DNA of 64,000 nucleotides from positions 124,001-188,000 of the forward strand of contig NZ_AAUW01000012.1 of the NCBI RefSeq assembly GCF_000168975.1, read 5' to 3'. This document shows positions 1 to 13,158 of this stretch, one piece after another (the stretch's first letter is position 1; the number at the start of each line of letters is the position of its first letter). This DNA is from Roseibium aggregatum IAM 12614 (GTDB lineage: Bacteria; Pseudomonadota; Alphaproteobacteria; Rhizobiales; Stappiaceae). The translations under genes and the position numbers were made by a program. The notes beneath the pieces are model-generated. The model made no database searches and was not told the origin of the DNA. It saw only the letters and a program-made list of their open reading frames with translations.

Positions 1-450
<450 letters not shown>

Positions 451-473
451 TCATTTGTGGTCCGTTGGCGGGG

Positions 474-4613
<4,140 letters not shown>

Positions 4614-4822
4614 TGTCGCTCCTCGTATCGGCCGGGTAACGGCTTCCCGAAACGCCCCTTTTCCAATCGGGCGAGCGCCCGGGCGCTTCGGAAAACCGTC
4701 CCCCCTGGATCAACCTGCTTCAGGTGCCCTCACCTGAAACCAGACAAGTTGACCGGTCTTAGGGGCCTAGAACATCTTGGTCTGCCGTCTTGCGAAAGCA
4801 GGATGCCCTAGTGGTACGTTTG

Positions 4823-4850
4823 CCCCGGAAACGGGAAAATCCCGCCGGGG
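4823..4850 (-). promoter_or_regulatory. Intergenic hairpin 3 between rplL and rpoB
   Basis: The stem has CCCCGG pairing with CCGGGG (outer six pairs) and CGGG with CCCG (inner four), with an AAA bulge. There is no U-run after it on the minus strand, so it is not a classic terminator. It is the last of three stacked hairpins between rplL and rpoB. In E. coli an attenuator and an RNase III site lie in the same spacer, so a role in partial termination or processing is a reasonable inference. Confidence 0.45.
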
Positions 4851-4855
4851 CTAGT

Positions 4856-4881
4856 AACGGTCCCGGTTACCCGGGACCGTT
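4856..4881 (-). promoter_or_regulatory. Intergenic hairpin 2 between rplL and rpoB (perfect 11-bp stem)
   Basis: AACGGTCCCGG pairs perfectly with CCGGGACCGTT around a four-base loop. It follows directly on the hairpin at the rplL stop and precedes the nested hairpin at 4823-4850. The strand has no poly-U tail. It is likely an attenuation or processing element that lowers rpoBC expression relative to L7/L12. Confidence 0.5.
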
Positions 4882-4883
4882 CG

Positions 4884-4901
4884 AAAGGCCGTAAGGCCTT
4901 T
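4884..4901 (-). terminator. Hairpin immediately after the rplL stop
   Basis: AAAGGCC and GGCCTTT form a perfect 7-bp stem with a GTAA/TTAC tetraloop, starting one base after the rplL stop codon. The A/T ends of the stem give a short U-stretch on the minus strand, so partial termination after rplL is possible. It is one of three consecutive hairpins before rpoB. Confidence 0.45.
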
Positions 4902-4902
4902 A

Positions 4903-5280
4903 TTACTTCAGCTCGACAGATGCGCCAGCTTCTTCGAGCTTCTTCTTCAGCTCTTCTGCTTCGTCTTTGCCAACGCCTTCCTTGACCGGCTTCGGAGCGC
5001 CTTCGACGAGCTCCTTAGCTTCTTTCAGGCCAAGACCGGTGATTGCGCGGACTTCCTTGATGACGTTGATTTTCTTGTCGCCGGCAGAAGCCAGGATCAC
5101 GTCAAATTCGGTCTTTTCTTCAGCAGCAGCCGCATCGCCACCACCAGCAGCAACGGCAGCAACTGCGACCGGAGCAGCAGCAGAAACGCCCCACTTTTCT
5201 TCCAGAAGCTTGCTGAGTTCAGCAGCTTCCATAACGGTCAGTGCGGACAGTTCGTCAACGAGCTTTTCGAGATCAGCCAT
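4903..5280 (-). CDS. rplL: 50S ribosomal protein L7/L12
   Basis: The product is 125 residues. It has an N-terminal dimerisation helix region ([22 protein letters not shown]), an Ala/Gly-rich flexible hinge at about residues 34-56, and the conserved factor-binding C-terminal domain (EFDVIL, then [21 protein letters not shown]). L7/L12 forms the mobile ribosomal stalk that recruits translation GTPases and sits on L10. The gene is 60 bases downstream of rplJ and is followed by the hairpin-rich spacer before rpoB. That spacer fits the need to make several copies of L7/L12 per ribosome but fewer RNA polymerase subunits. Confidence 0.98.
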   Translation of the reverse strand: MADLEKLVDELSALTVMEAAELSKLLEEKWGVSAAAPVAVAAVAAGGGDAAAAEEKTEFDVILASAGDKKINVIKEVRAITGLGLKEAKELVEGAPKPVKEGVGKDEAEELKKKLEEAGASVELK

Positions 5281-5340
5281 TTTTCAGTACCTTAAGTTCG
5301 AACCAGTTTTGGTTACGTGAGACAGTGTGTTTTGGACGCC

Positions 5341-5859
5341 TTATGCGGCCTCGTCCTTCTTGGCGTAAGCGCCGAAGACGCGGGCAAGCTGCCCGGCCGG
5401 AGCGTTGACAACCTGTGCAATCCGGGAAGCCGGAGTCTGGATCATGCCAACCAGTTTCGCACGCAGCTCATCGAGCGACGGCATGGTTGCCAGAGACTTG
5501 ACCCCATCCGGGTTCAGGTTGGTCGAGCCAAGAGCACCACCAAGGATTTCAAACTTATCGTTTGCCTTGGCGAAATCGACGGCTGCTTTCGGAGCGGCTA
5601 CCGGATCGTCGGAATGGACGATAACGGTCGGGCCCTGAAACAGGTCGGAGATGTGCTCAAGGTCGGTGCCTTGAAGGGCGAGTTTGACAAGGCGGTTTTT
5701 TGCGACTTTTACAGTGCCGCCGGCTTCGCGCACGGATGCCCGCAATGCGGTCATCTGAGCTACCGAAAGGCCTGCATAGTGCGCGACGACGACAACACCG
5801 GTGTTACCCAGCTCGGCGTTGAGGGCCGACACGAACTCGTGCTTTTCCGCTCTTTCCAC
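5341..5859 (-). CDS. rplJ: 50S ribosomal protein L10
   Basis: The product is 172 residues, typical of bacterial L10, the stalk base that binds 23S rRNA and anchors L7/L12 dimers. Conserved stretches include [21 protein letters not shown] and [12 protein letters not shown] near the N terminus. The C-terminal helix that holds L7/L12 ends in [11 protein letters not shown]. The start codon is GTG at 5857-5859, supported by a GAGAAGG ribosome-binding site; no better ATG exists upstream in frame. It is preceded by a 324-base structured leader after rplA, the usual place for L10-dependent autogenous control. Confidence 0.98.
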   Translation of the reverse strand: MERAEKHEFVSALNAELGNTGVVVVAHYAGLSVAQMTALRASVREAGGTVKVAKNRLVKLALQGTDLEHISDLFQGPTVIVHSDDPVAAPKAAVDFAKANDKFEILGGALGSTNLNPDGVKSLATMPSLDELRAKLVGMIQTPASRIAQVVNAPAGQLARVFGAYAKKDEAA

Positions 5860-6183
5860 TTGCCTTCTCCATTTGGCGGCTGTGACGCCGCCGGTTTACC
5901 TTGCCGCCTGGCGGTTGGTCCCGAACCCGGAACCGCCTCTCCTGGCGACGCTCAGGGTCCTGTCCCCTCACCTGCGCGCCCTCAGGCGCCCGGCAAGGTC
6001 TGGTTCGAACCAAGTTTTCCACCGGATCGGTGGTAAAATCGGTTCTCACCCATCTATGCAGGCCTTGTTCGGCTTAAGCCGGTTTCCCGGCACCTGCAGT
6101 CTCGGACAGGGCAACCCGGCAGCAAGCCGCCGGGTCTATTCGGCCTTTCAGCCGAAATCTCGTATCAATCCGGAAAGCCCGGA
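5860..6183 (-). promoter_or_regulatory. Structured leader between rplA and rplJ; candidate L10 autoregulatory leader
   Basis: This 324-base gap contains no credible gene. On the minus strand it starts with a perfect 6-bp hairpin (6139-6156, TTCGGC/GCCGAA) and then a CCCGGC/GCCGGG hairpin (6115-6134). More GC-rich inverted segments lie nearer rplJ. Long leaders at this site in many bacteria bind the L10-L7/L12 complex and repress translation (Rfam L10_leader). I infer that role from position and structure; the exact L10-binding fold was not modelled. An internal rplJ promoter may also lie here, but I could not pick one with confidence. Confidence 0.5.
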
Positions 6184-6882
6184 TTATTCGCCAGCAACAG
6201 TGGCGAGGTCGACCTTTACGCCCGGGCCCATCGTGGAGGACACGGCAATGCGCTTCAGGTAGGTGCCTTTTGCGCCGGACGGCTTGGCTTTCTGGACAGC
6301 GTCCAGAAGAGCCCTGACGTTCTCGGTGATCGCTTCTTCGGAGAAGGACACCTTGCCGACGCCGGCATGAACGATACCGGCCTTTTCGACGCGGAACTGA
6401 ACAGCACCACCCTTGGCGTCGTTGACGGCGGACTTCACGTCCGGGGTCACGGTGCCGACTTTCGGGTTCGGCATCAGGCCGCGCGGGCCGAGAACCTTAC
6501 CGAGACGGCCGACGAGCGGCATCATGTCCGGAGTTGCAATGCAGCGATCGAAGTCGATCTTGCCGCCCTGAACTTCCTGGACCAGCTCTTCCGCACCGAC
6601 GATGTCTGCGCCGGCTGCCTTGGCTTCCTCGGCCTTGTCGCCACGTGCGAACACGGCAACACGAACGGTCTTGCCGGTGCCGTTCGGCAGGATGCACACG
6701 CCGCGGACCATCTGGTCTGCATGGCGCGGGTCAACACCGAGATTGATCGCAACTTCAACGGTTTCGTCGAACTTGGTCTTGGAACGGTCCTTCACGAGAC
6801 CGATGGCTTCGTTCAGGGAATACAGCTTGTTGCGGTCGATACCTTCACGCGCTGACTTGATACGCTTTCCAACCTTCGCCAT
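6184..6882 (-). CDS. rplA: 50S ribosomal protein L1
   Basis: The product is 232 residues, standard for L1, which binds helix 76-78 of 23S rRNA at the E-site stalk. The protein starts [17 protein letters not shown] and contains the signature region [17 protein letters not shown], followed by the usual [22 protein letters not shown]-terminal block. It lies four bases downstream of the rplK stop and is almost certainly co-transcribed with it. L1 is also the known autogenous repressor of rplKA in E. coli. Confidence 0.98.
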   Translation of the reverse strand: MAKVGKRIKSAREGIDRNKLYSLNEAIGLVKDRSKTKFDETVEVAINLGVDPRHADQMVRGVCILPNGTGKTVRVAVFARGDKAEEAKAAGADIVGAEELVQEVQGGKIDFDRCIATPDMMPLVGRLGKVLGPRGLMPNPKVGTVTPDVKSAVNDAKGGAVQFRVEKAGIVHAGVGKVSFSEEAITENVRALLDAVQKAKPSGAKGTYLKRIAVSSTMGPGVKVDLATVAGE

Positions 6883-6886
6883 GATC

Positions 6887-7315
6887 TTACTCCGTTACCT
6901 CGAGGCCCATGGACCGGGCGGAGCCTTCGACCATCAGCATCGCTGCTTCGACGTCGTTGGCATTCAGGTCCTTCATCTTGGCTTCGGCGATTTCCTTCAC
7001 CTGAGCCTTGGTCACAGAACCGACCGTGCCACGGCCCGGGGTCTGGGAGCCCTTCTGCAGCTTCGCAGCTTTCTTCAGGAAGAAGCTGACCGGAGCCGTC
7101 TTCACTTCGAACGTGAAGGACTTGTCGGAGTAGTAAGTAATCACGGTCGGGCACGGAGCGCCCTTTTCAGCATCCTGCGTAGCGGCATTGAACGCTTTGC
7201 AGAATTCCATGATGTTCAGACCACGCTGACCGAGCGCCGGACCAATGGGCGGCGACGGGGTAGCGGAACCTGCCGGTACCTGAAGCTTCAGGAAACCTTC
7301 AATTTTTTTCGCCAT
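6887..7315 (-). CDS. rplK: 50S ribosomal protein L11
   Basis: The product is 142 residues with the classic L11 N terminus ([16 protein letters not shown], then [24 protein letters not shown]) and the RNA-binding C-terminal domain ([38 protein letters not shown]). L11 shapes the GTPase-associated centre. The ATG at 7313-7315 has a GGAGAG ribosome-binding site. A 177-base spacer separates it from nusG and holds a compact hairpin (7335-7356). Confidence 0.98.
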   Translation of the reverse strand: MAKKIEGFLKLQVPAGSATPSPPIGPALGQRGLNIMEFCKAFNAATQDAEKGAPCPTVITYYSDKSFTFEVKTAPVSFFLKKAAKLQKGSQTPGRGTVGSVTKAQVKEIAEAKMKDLNANDVEAAMLMVEGSARSMGLEVTE

Positions 7316-7334
7316 GTTTCTCTCCAGTCATATA

Positions 7335-7356
7335 CAGCCGGATGGCTCTCCGGCTG
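7335..7356 (-). promoter_or_regulatory. Hairpin in the rplK leader; candidate L1 translational operator
   Basis: CAGCCGGA pairs with TCCGGCTG around a six-base loop, ending about 20 bases before the rplK start codon. In E. coli, L1 represses rplKA by binding a hairpin that mimics its 23S site in the same leader position. The position matches; I did not establish the specific L1 recognition bulge. Confidence 0.35.
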
Positions 7357-7492
7357 CTTGGGAGTTGGTGGTCCGGTCCTTTTGCGGAACCCGGCGAAGA
7401 GCTCCAGAACCTTCCACCCTTTCATCCCGGAAACCGCATCCCACCGGACACCGCAACCGGGCTCTCAAGCCACCCCTCGGGGCAGCAAACGA

Positions 7493-8023
7493 TCAGAGCT
7501 TGTCGACCTGACCGAATTCCAGTTCCACCGGCGTCGCGCGGCCGAAGATGGACACAGCCACCTTGAGACGTGCACGCTCGTCGTCGACTTCCTCGACAAG
7601 GCCGGAGAAGGACGCAAACGGGCCATCGGAAACACGCACCTGCTCGCCAACCTCGAAAGTCACGGACGGCTTCGGCCGGTCAACGCCTTCCTGAACCTGG
7701 TTGATGATGCGCATTGCTTCTTTTTCCGGGATCGGCATCGGCTTTTGATCCGCGCCCAGGAACCCGGTTACCTTCGGCGTATCCTTGATCAGGTGAAACG
7801 CCTCGTTGGTCATTTCCATCTTCACCAGGACATAACCCGGGAAGAACTTGCGCTCGGCGTCAACCTTGCGGCCACGGCGCACTTCAACGACCTTTTCCAT
7901 CGGAACGAGAATTTCCTCGAACAGATCGGACAAACCCTTCTGCTCGGCCTTTTCGCGAATGGACTCGGCGACCTTCTTCTCGAAATTGGAGTAGGCGTGC
8001 ACAATGTACCAGCGCTTGGCCAT
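7493..8023 (-). CDS. nusG: Transcription termination/antitermination factor NusG
   Basis: The product is 176 residues. The N-terminal NGN domain begins [22 protein letters not shown] and includes the [19 protein letters not shown] segment. The C-terminal KOW domain shows the motif [21 protein letters not shown]. NusG binds RNA polymerase, suppresses pausing and links it to Rho or ribosomal S10. It lies 66 bases downstream of secE, the near-universal pairing, and upstream of rplK. Confidence 0.98.
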   Translation of the reverse strand: MAKRWYIVHAYSNFEKKVAESIREKAEQKGLSDLFEEILVPMEKVVEVRRGRKVDAERKFFPGYVLVKMEMTNEAFHLIKDTPKVTGFLGADQKPMPIPEKEAMRIINQVQEGVDRPKPSVTFEVGEQVRVSDGPFASFSGLVEEVDDERARLKVAVSIFGRATPVELEFGQVDKL

Positions 8024-8089
8024 GGATCTCAGTTCCGTTTCTTGTTCTTTGTCTTCAAACCGGACAATCGCCCGGGCGGCTGCCTGAAA

Positions 8090-8287
8090 TTAACCGCCGA
8101 CACCCAGAAGATAGCCGATCCCGAAGCCCATCAACTGATCTGCCACGAGAAAAAAGATCGCAGCGATCACGACCATGATGAAGACCATCACGGTGGTTAC
8201 CGCCGTTTCCTTGCGCGTCGGCCAAGTGACCTTGGACGTTTCCGCACGTACTTCCTGGATGAATTTAAAGGGATTGGTCTTCGCCAT
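8090..8287 (-). CDS. secE: Preprotein translocase subunit SecE
   Basis: The product is 65 residues with a short amphipathic N-terminal helix (NPFKFIQEVRAETSKVTWPTRKE, carrying the conserved VxWPTRxE motif) and a single C-terminal membrane segment (about residues 30-60). This is the minimal SecE form typical of alphaproteobacteria. It clamps SecY in the SecYEG protein-export channel. It sits between tRNA-Trp and nusG. Confidence 0.97.
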   Translation of the reverse strand: MAKTNPFKFIQEVRAETSKVTWPTRKETAVTTVMVFIMVVIAAIFFLVADQLMGFGIGYLLGVGG

Positions 8288-8316
8288 TCCGATTCCGGTC
8301 TGTTAAATACGAGTGG

Positions 8317-8338
8317 GCGCGCGAAAAACTTCGCGCGC
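8317..8338 (-). other. Perfect 9-bp hairpin between tRNA-Trp and secE
   Basis: GCGCGCGAA pairs with TTCGCGCGC around a four-base loop. It lies about 50 bases after the tRNA-Trp 3' end on the minus strand. There is no U-run, so it is more likely a processing or stabilising element that separates the tRNA from the secE message than a true terminator. Confidence 0.4.
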
Positions 8339-8390
8339 CTCACTCGAGGAAACTCTTTAAGCCCTCGAGGCTGATTAATCAAGAGCAAAT

Positions 8391-8466
8391 TGGCAGGGGC
8401 AGCAGGGTTCGAACCCGCGACCTACGGTTTTGGAGACCGTCGCTCTACCAGCTGAGCTATACCCCT
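8391..8466 (-). tRNA. tRNA-Trp (anticodon CCA)
   Basis: The 76-base sequence folds as a full cloverleaf. The 7-bp acceptor has one G-T pair, the D arm is TAGCTCAGCTGGTAGAGC, and the anticodon stem ACGGT/ACCGT carries loop CTCCAAA. The T arm contains GTTCGAAC. The CCA tail is encoded at 8391-8393. Its position between tuf and secE is conserved in many proteobacteria. Confidence 0.97.
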
Positions 8467-8538
8467 TCAGAAGTCCGCCTGAACGAACTTGCTCCTGATA
8501 CCCTCTGAAGCCGCACATCGCAAGACTTAAGAGGTGGT

Positions 8539-8563
8539 CCTGCCGGGCACAAGGCCCGGCAGG
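8539..8563 (-). terminator. Strong hairpin after tuf (10-bp stem)
   Basis: CCTGCCGGGC pairs perfectly with GCCCGGCAGG around a five-base loop, 11 bases after the tuf stop. The minus strand lacks a U-tract afterwards, so termination may be partial. That would let some transcripts continue into tRNA-Trp and secE. Confidence 0.55.
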
Positions 8564-8574
8564 CCGATTTCATC

Positions 8575-9765
<1,191 letters not shown>

Positions 9766-9935
9766 CGGCGTCGCTCTCTGTCCAATACTCGGTTCGGTCG
9801 AATTAGGTCGAGGCGGGACGCGTTCCGGCGCCTTGGACAGATCCACGAGCGACGAATTGCTTCCCGTTGAACTTCTTGTCAGGATATCCGGGCGAAAGAG
9901 CCTTCCGTTCCGGACACTCCGATCAGCACCCATGA

Positions 9936-10009
9936 TGGAGCGGGTGAAGGGAATCGAACCCTCGTCGTCAGCTTGGAAGGCTGCTGCTCTACCATTGAGC
10001 TACACCCGC
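9936..10009 (-). tRNA. tRNA-Gly (anticodon TCC)
   Basis: The 74-base cloverleaf has acceptor GCGGGTG/CACCCGC, D arm TAGCTCAATGGTAGAGC, anticodon loop CTTCCAA (TCC) and T loop GTTCGATTC, with an encoded CCA end at 9936-9938. It lies 22 bases downstream of tRNA-Tyr in the same transcript and upstream of tuf. Confidence 0.97.
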
Positions 10010-10031
10010 ACAACGAGAGAACCAGGAACGA

Positions 10032-10116
10032 TGGTGGAGGAGGTTGGATTCGAACCAACGTAGGCATAGCCAACGGATTTACAGTCCGTCCCCTTTAGCC
10101 ACTCGGGCACTCCTCC
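10032..10116 (-). tRNA. tRNA-Tyr (anticodon GTA)
   Basis: This is an 85-base class II tRNA with a long variable arm, acceptor GGAGGAG/CTCCTCC, anticodon stem ACGGA/TCCGT with loop CTGTAAA (GTA), T loop GTTCGAATC, and CCA encoded at 10032-10034. It is the first gene of the minus-strand tRNA-tuf-secE unit. Confidence 0.97.
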
Positions 10117-10199
10117 ATCTCGTCCTGCTTCACGCCGAAGCGATCAGGATGGCTTACCGAAGAGCCCGCCCGGAAGGGGCGAGCAATCCCGTGGCGCGT

Positions 10200-10228
10200 G
10201 TTATGCAGATAGGGCCCCGCCCTGTCAA
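10200..10228 (-). promoter_or_regulatory. Sigma-70-type promoter of the tRNA-Tyr/tRNA-Gly/tuf operon
   Basis: On the minus strand, TTGACA (consensus -35, at 10223-10228) is followed after exactly 17 bases by CATAAC (10200-10205) as the -10. Transcription would start near 10193, about 75 bases before tRNA-Tyr. The bases just after the -10 are GC-rich (ACGCGCC), the kind of discriminator found at stringently controlled stable-RNA promoters. Confidence 0.75.
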
Positions 10229-10498
10229 CGCCGATTTTGCAAAGAAATGAACAAAATCAGCAGGACGCGCGAAACAGACGCTTCGAACGTGAGCGATTGC
10301 CAAGGCTGACAGCTTCCCCAGATTGCCGCAGCATGGCCGCGATGTCACGGTTCCCCTGCGTTTTCCTCAAAAACCGGGTTCACTCGGCTCCAGCCTGTGG
10401 ACAACTTTCGCCGCGGGGCATGATCCGGCGAAGCGCCCTTTTGCAATGTCTGATGGGGCTGGCAGCCCCCTGAAATCCTGGCCGACGCACGCCGCAGC
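10229..10498. other. Intergenic region between the tuf-operon promoter and the MarR gene
   Basis: No credible gene was found in about 270 bases between two divergent promoters. Short open frames on both strands have no recognisable sequence and no ribosome-binding site. A small GGGGCT/AGCCCC hairpin (10456-10470) is the only clear structure. Confidence 0.5.
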
Positions 10499-10533
10499 TT
10501 GAGGAGATTCTTCTTTTGTTGTATCTACAACAA
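10499..10533 (+). promoter_or_regulatory. Promoter with an overlapping palindromic operator of the MarR gene
   Basis: TTGTTGTA and TACAACAA (10516-10533) form a perfect 8+8 palindrome with a two-base centre, directly abutting the ATG at 10534. A possible -35 (TTGAGG, 10499-10504) and -10 (TATCTA, 10522-10527) have 17-base spacing, so the palindrome would cover the -10. MarR-family dimers bind 16-20-bp palindromes in their own promoters, so autorepression is the natural inference. The predicted start of transcription falls on or beside the ATG. Confidence 0.6.
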
Positions 10534-11037
10534 ATGTCATCTTCTCTCAAAGATATCGACTTCCAGCACATGGGCCGAATCTGCCTCGGTCACGCTGCCC
10601 GGCGCACCGCCAATCTTCTGACCCGTCATTATAATAGGCATATGGCAGCGCTTGGCCTTGAACTGACCCAGGCCCAGCTTTTGGCTGCCATAGCCGACGG
10701 GTCTGCAAGTTCGGCGGCAGAGATCGCCCGTTTTCTCGGCATTGACCGATCCACTCTGGCCCGAAACCTAAAGCCGCTCGAGTCAGCCGGTCTGATTGCC
10801 CGCCAAGGCACAGGCGGAAAGAAGGTGCTTCCCGTTCTGACGCCGCTTGGCGAAGCAAAGGTGATCGAAATCCACAGCACGTGGCTCAAAGCACAGGAGG
10901 AGCTCAGCACACTGCTCGGCCCCGACGGCGCAGATGCCGTGCGCGCACAGATGTCCACGTTGCGCAAGGCGGTCCACATTCTCGAAAGCCAGGACAAAGA
11001 GGCCGCTGACGCTGTCCCTCCATCCTCATCCAACTGA
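10534..11037 (+). CDS. MarR-family transcriptional regulator
   Basis: From this ATG the product is 167 residues with a winged helix-turn-helix. The recognition region is SSAAEIARFLGIDRSTLARNLKPLESAGLIARQ, followed by a wing (GTGGKKVLPVLTPLGEAKV). A TTG at 10516 gives six extra residues and has a GAGGAG ribosome-binding site nine bases ahead. The ATG at 10534 would suit a leaderless message starting at the operator. I cannot decide between them. It is 22 bases upstream of a PaaI-type thioesterase and probably co-transcribed with it. MarR regulators often sense aromatic or thioester ligands; the ligand here is unknown. Confidence 0.88.
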   Translation: MSSSLKDIDFQHMGRICLGHAARRTANLLTRHYNRHMAALGLELTQAQLLAAIADGSASSAAEIARFLGIDRSTLARNLKPLESAGLIARQGTGGKKVLPVLTPLGEAKVIEIHSTWLKAQEELSTLLGPDGADAVRAQMSTLRKAVHILESQDKEAADAVPPSSSN

Positions 11038-11059
11038 TCCCCCACCCAGGACACCTCTC

Positions 11060-11563
11060 ATGAGCGAAATCCCGACCCACACCGAGAACGGCAACACACT
11101 TTCTCTTGGTGCATTGCCCAAAGCAGCCTTTGCCACCTTGTCCGGTCTGGACATCTTCGAGAGGATGATGGCAGGCGAATTGCCCGCCCCGCCGATCATG
11201 GTTCACTCCAATATAAGAATGAAGGAATTTTCCGAAGGCCGGGCCGTCTTCACAGGTCTGCCGGCGCGCGAATTCCTGAACCCGCTCGGGACAGTGCATG
11301 GTGGCTGGATATCGACGCTGATCGATACGGCATTGAGCTGCGCGGTTCACACCACTCTGCAACCGGGCGAATTCTACACGACCACGACGCTTAACGTGAA
11401 CATGGTCCGCCCGCTGCTTGAAACGAGCGGCGAAGTGATCTGCGAAGGCAGGATCGTTCATCGCGGGTCCCGCCTGGCAACCACCGAGGGCGAACTGCGG
11501 GACGCGAACGGCAAGCTGATCGCCCACGGCACCGTAAGCTGCATGATCCTGAAGCCCTCCTGA
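11060..11563 (+). CDS. PaaI-family (hotdog-fold) thioesterase
   Basis: The product is 167 residues when started at MSEIPTHTENG, where an AGGA ribosome-binding site lies eight bases upstream. The hotdog core shows the family signature GTVHGGWISTLIDTALSCAV, with the HGG turn and catalytic Asp in the long helix. It then shows NMVRPLLETSGEVICEGRIVHRGSRLATTEGEL. Such enzymes hydrolyse acyl-CoA or aryl-CoA thioesters, for example to rescue CoA in aromatic degradation. The substrate cannot be read from sequence. It forms a two-gene unit with the MarR regulator. Confidence 0.85.
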   Translation: MSEIPTHTENGNTLSLGALPKAAFATLSGLDIFERMMAGELPAPPIMVHSNIRMKEFSEGRAVFTGLPAREFLNPLGTVHGGWISTLIDTALSCAVHTTLQPGEFYTTTTLNVNMVRPLLETSGEVICEGRIVHRGSRLATTEGELRDANGKLIAHGTVSCMILKPS

Positions 11564-11635
11564 TCCAAGGGAGAAGGAACAGCCGCGCTGTCTTTCCCTC
11601 TTTTCCTGAGGGGGAAATCCCGGTAGAGCTGCGCC

Positions 11636-12451
11636 ATGAGTGACGACAAGAAACCTTCGCGCCCAGCCGGCAAGCCGGGCTTTCGCGGCAACAAGAAATT
11701 CGGCGGCAAACCGGCGCCACGCCGGCCGGGTCTGCCGCCGGAAGGCCCGGTGCTGCTTTATGGTCTGCACACGGTGGAAGCGGCCTTTGCCAACAAGGAT
11801 CGCAAGCGGCTGAAACTGTTCGCGACGGACAACGCTCTTCGCCGCCTCGAAGAGCGCGGTGTGAAGATCGACGTCCCTGTCGAATCCATGATGCCCCGTG
11901 CCCTGGACAGGATGGTGACCAAGGATGCCGTTCATCAGGGCATGATCCTGGAAGCCGATCCTCTGCCCGCTTATGGCGCGGAGCATCTGAAAGGTGCGCG
12001 GCTCGTTCTCGCACTTGACCAGGTCACGGATCCGCACAATGTCGGCGCAATCCTGCGCTCGGCTGTCGCGCTCGATGCCGATGCGGTGGTAACAACCGAA
12101 CGCCATGCGCCGGAAGAAGGCTCTGTTCTGGCGAAATCCGCTTCCGGTGCACTCGACATGATCAAACATGTCCGGGTGAAGAACATGGCCCGCTTCATTG
12201 CCGAGATGAAGGACGAAGGCTTTTCCTGCATTGCCCTCGACAGCGATGGCCCGGCAAGTCTTGAAGAGACACCGTTCAGCGACAAGACCGTTCTGGTGCT
12301 TGGGTCGGAAGGCAAAGGTGTGCGTCAGGGTGTGCGCGAAGCCTGCGGGCTGACGGCCCGCCTCGACATGCCCGGCGAGATTCGCTCGCTCAATGTTTCC
12401 AACGCCGCTGTTCTCTCACTCTATGTGGCGCGGATGAAGATGGGGTTGTAA
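11636..12451 (+). CDS. rlmB: 23S rRNA 2'-O-ribose guanosine methyltransferase, TrmH/SpoU family
   Basis: The product is 271 residues. A basic, disordered N terminus (residues 1-35) is followed by a substrate-binding domain starting at LLYGLHTVEAAF and a SPOUT catalytic domain. The three SpoU motifs are present: DPHNVGAILRSA, VLVLGSEGKGV and SLNVSNAAVLSLY. RlmB methylates the 2'-OH of G2251 (E. coli numbering) in the 23S P loop using S-adenosylmethionine. In alphaproteobacteria this gene often lies beside the tRNA-Tyr/tuf cluster, as here. Other SpoU enzymes share the motifs, so the exact target is inferred from domain order and context. Confidence 0.85.
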   Translation: MSDDKKPSRPAGKPGFRGNKKFGGKPAPRRPGLPPEGPVLLYGLHTVEAAFANKDRKRLKLFATDNALRRLEERGVKIDVPVESMMPRALDRMVTKDAVHQGMILEADPLPAYGAEHLKGARLVLALDQVTDPHNVGAILRSAVALDADAVVTTERHAPEEGSVLAKSASGALDMIKHVRVKNMARFIAEMKDEGFSCIALDSDGPASLEETPFSDKTVLVLGSEGKGVRQGVREACGLTARLDMPGEIRSLNVSNAAVLSLYVARMKMGL

Positions 12452-13019
12452 GCCCCCTCTCCTTTCCTGCTGTGTGTCTGATGAGCTCGCCCCGCGCAGC
12501 GTTTGCTGGGCCATCGACAGTCTTTCTGGCCCGTGCCTCGCTGAATCGGAGGCCGCAAACGATCAGAAATGGAAGCTAGCCTTCCGAGCTCAGGCGGACA
12601 ACATGTTCCCTCGAAAGAGCGCAGCGACTGCCAGCGGAACCGGCAATCAGCCCGGCCGCACCCCTTCCAAGGGCATAAAACTGCATTCAGCTTCTAAAGC
12701 ACCATACCAGCGCTTTGCCAGAAGACCCGGAAAAGACTCCAACCTTCAAAAAATACGGCCAATAGCGCCCCGGACTGAAGTGAAGCGTTTGTCTTTTGCA
12801 TCCCTGCTTCTGGAAAATGCAGAACGGCACGCGGATTCGAGCCCCCACGGTGCTAGGGAGTGAGAATGCAAATCACGCACTTGGAGCCACTCTATCCACA
12901 GCAGCCACCGGGTTTTCGAAATAAATTGAGAGGTTTAGGGGATTTTCCGGAATCAGAATCGAAAAATGCAGATCAGGGCATGGACAAGTGCGCCCAATCT
13001 GGTAGAAGCCATTCCCGGC
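12452..13019. other. Gene-free region before tRNA-Thr
   Basis: No supported gene lies in these 568 bases. An open frame at 12474-12863 has unremarkable low-complexity content, no clear ribosome-binding site and no family resemblance. The composition becomes more AT-rich toward 12900-12960. I did not find a convincing promoter, terminator or repeat. A promoter for tRNA-Thr must lie in the right part. Confidence 0.5.
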
Positions 13020-13095
13020 GCCGGTATAGCTCAGCTGGTAGAGCACGTGATTTGTAATCTCGGGGTCGCGGGTTCGAATCCTGCTGCCGGCACCA
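13020..13095 (+). tRNA. tRNA-Thr (anticodon TGT)
   Basis: The 76-base cloverleaf has acceptor GCCGGTA/TGCCGGC, D arm TAGCTCAGCTGGTAGAGC, anticodon stem CGTGA/TCTCG with loop TTTGTAA (TGT), T loop GTTCGAATC, and an encoded CCA end at 13093-13095. It stands alone on the plus strand, unlike in E. coli where tRNA-Thr genes flank the tyr-gly pair in the tufB operon. Confidence 0.97.
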
Positions 13096-13158
13096 TTTTT
13101 CCCAAGCCAGTTTGTATTTTACTGCGTAGCTTGCTGCAGCCTCAGCCCGTCGGGTGCT

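Noticed and set aside
9766..9933. 56-residue N-terminal extension of EF-Tu
   Set aside because: EF-Tu begins at [16 protein letters not shown]; the extension is foreign and lies in the spacer after tRNA-Gly.
12835..12862. tRNA T-arm-like sequence (GGATTCGAGCCC)
   Set aside because: The flanking bases do not pair as a T stem and no acceptor or anticodon arm is present.
12474..12863. Possible 129-residue gene before tRNA-Thr
   Set aside because: No family resemblance, no clear ribosome-binding site and a composition unlike neighbouring genes.
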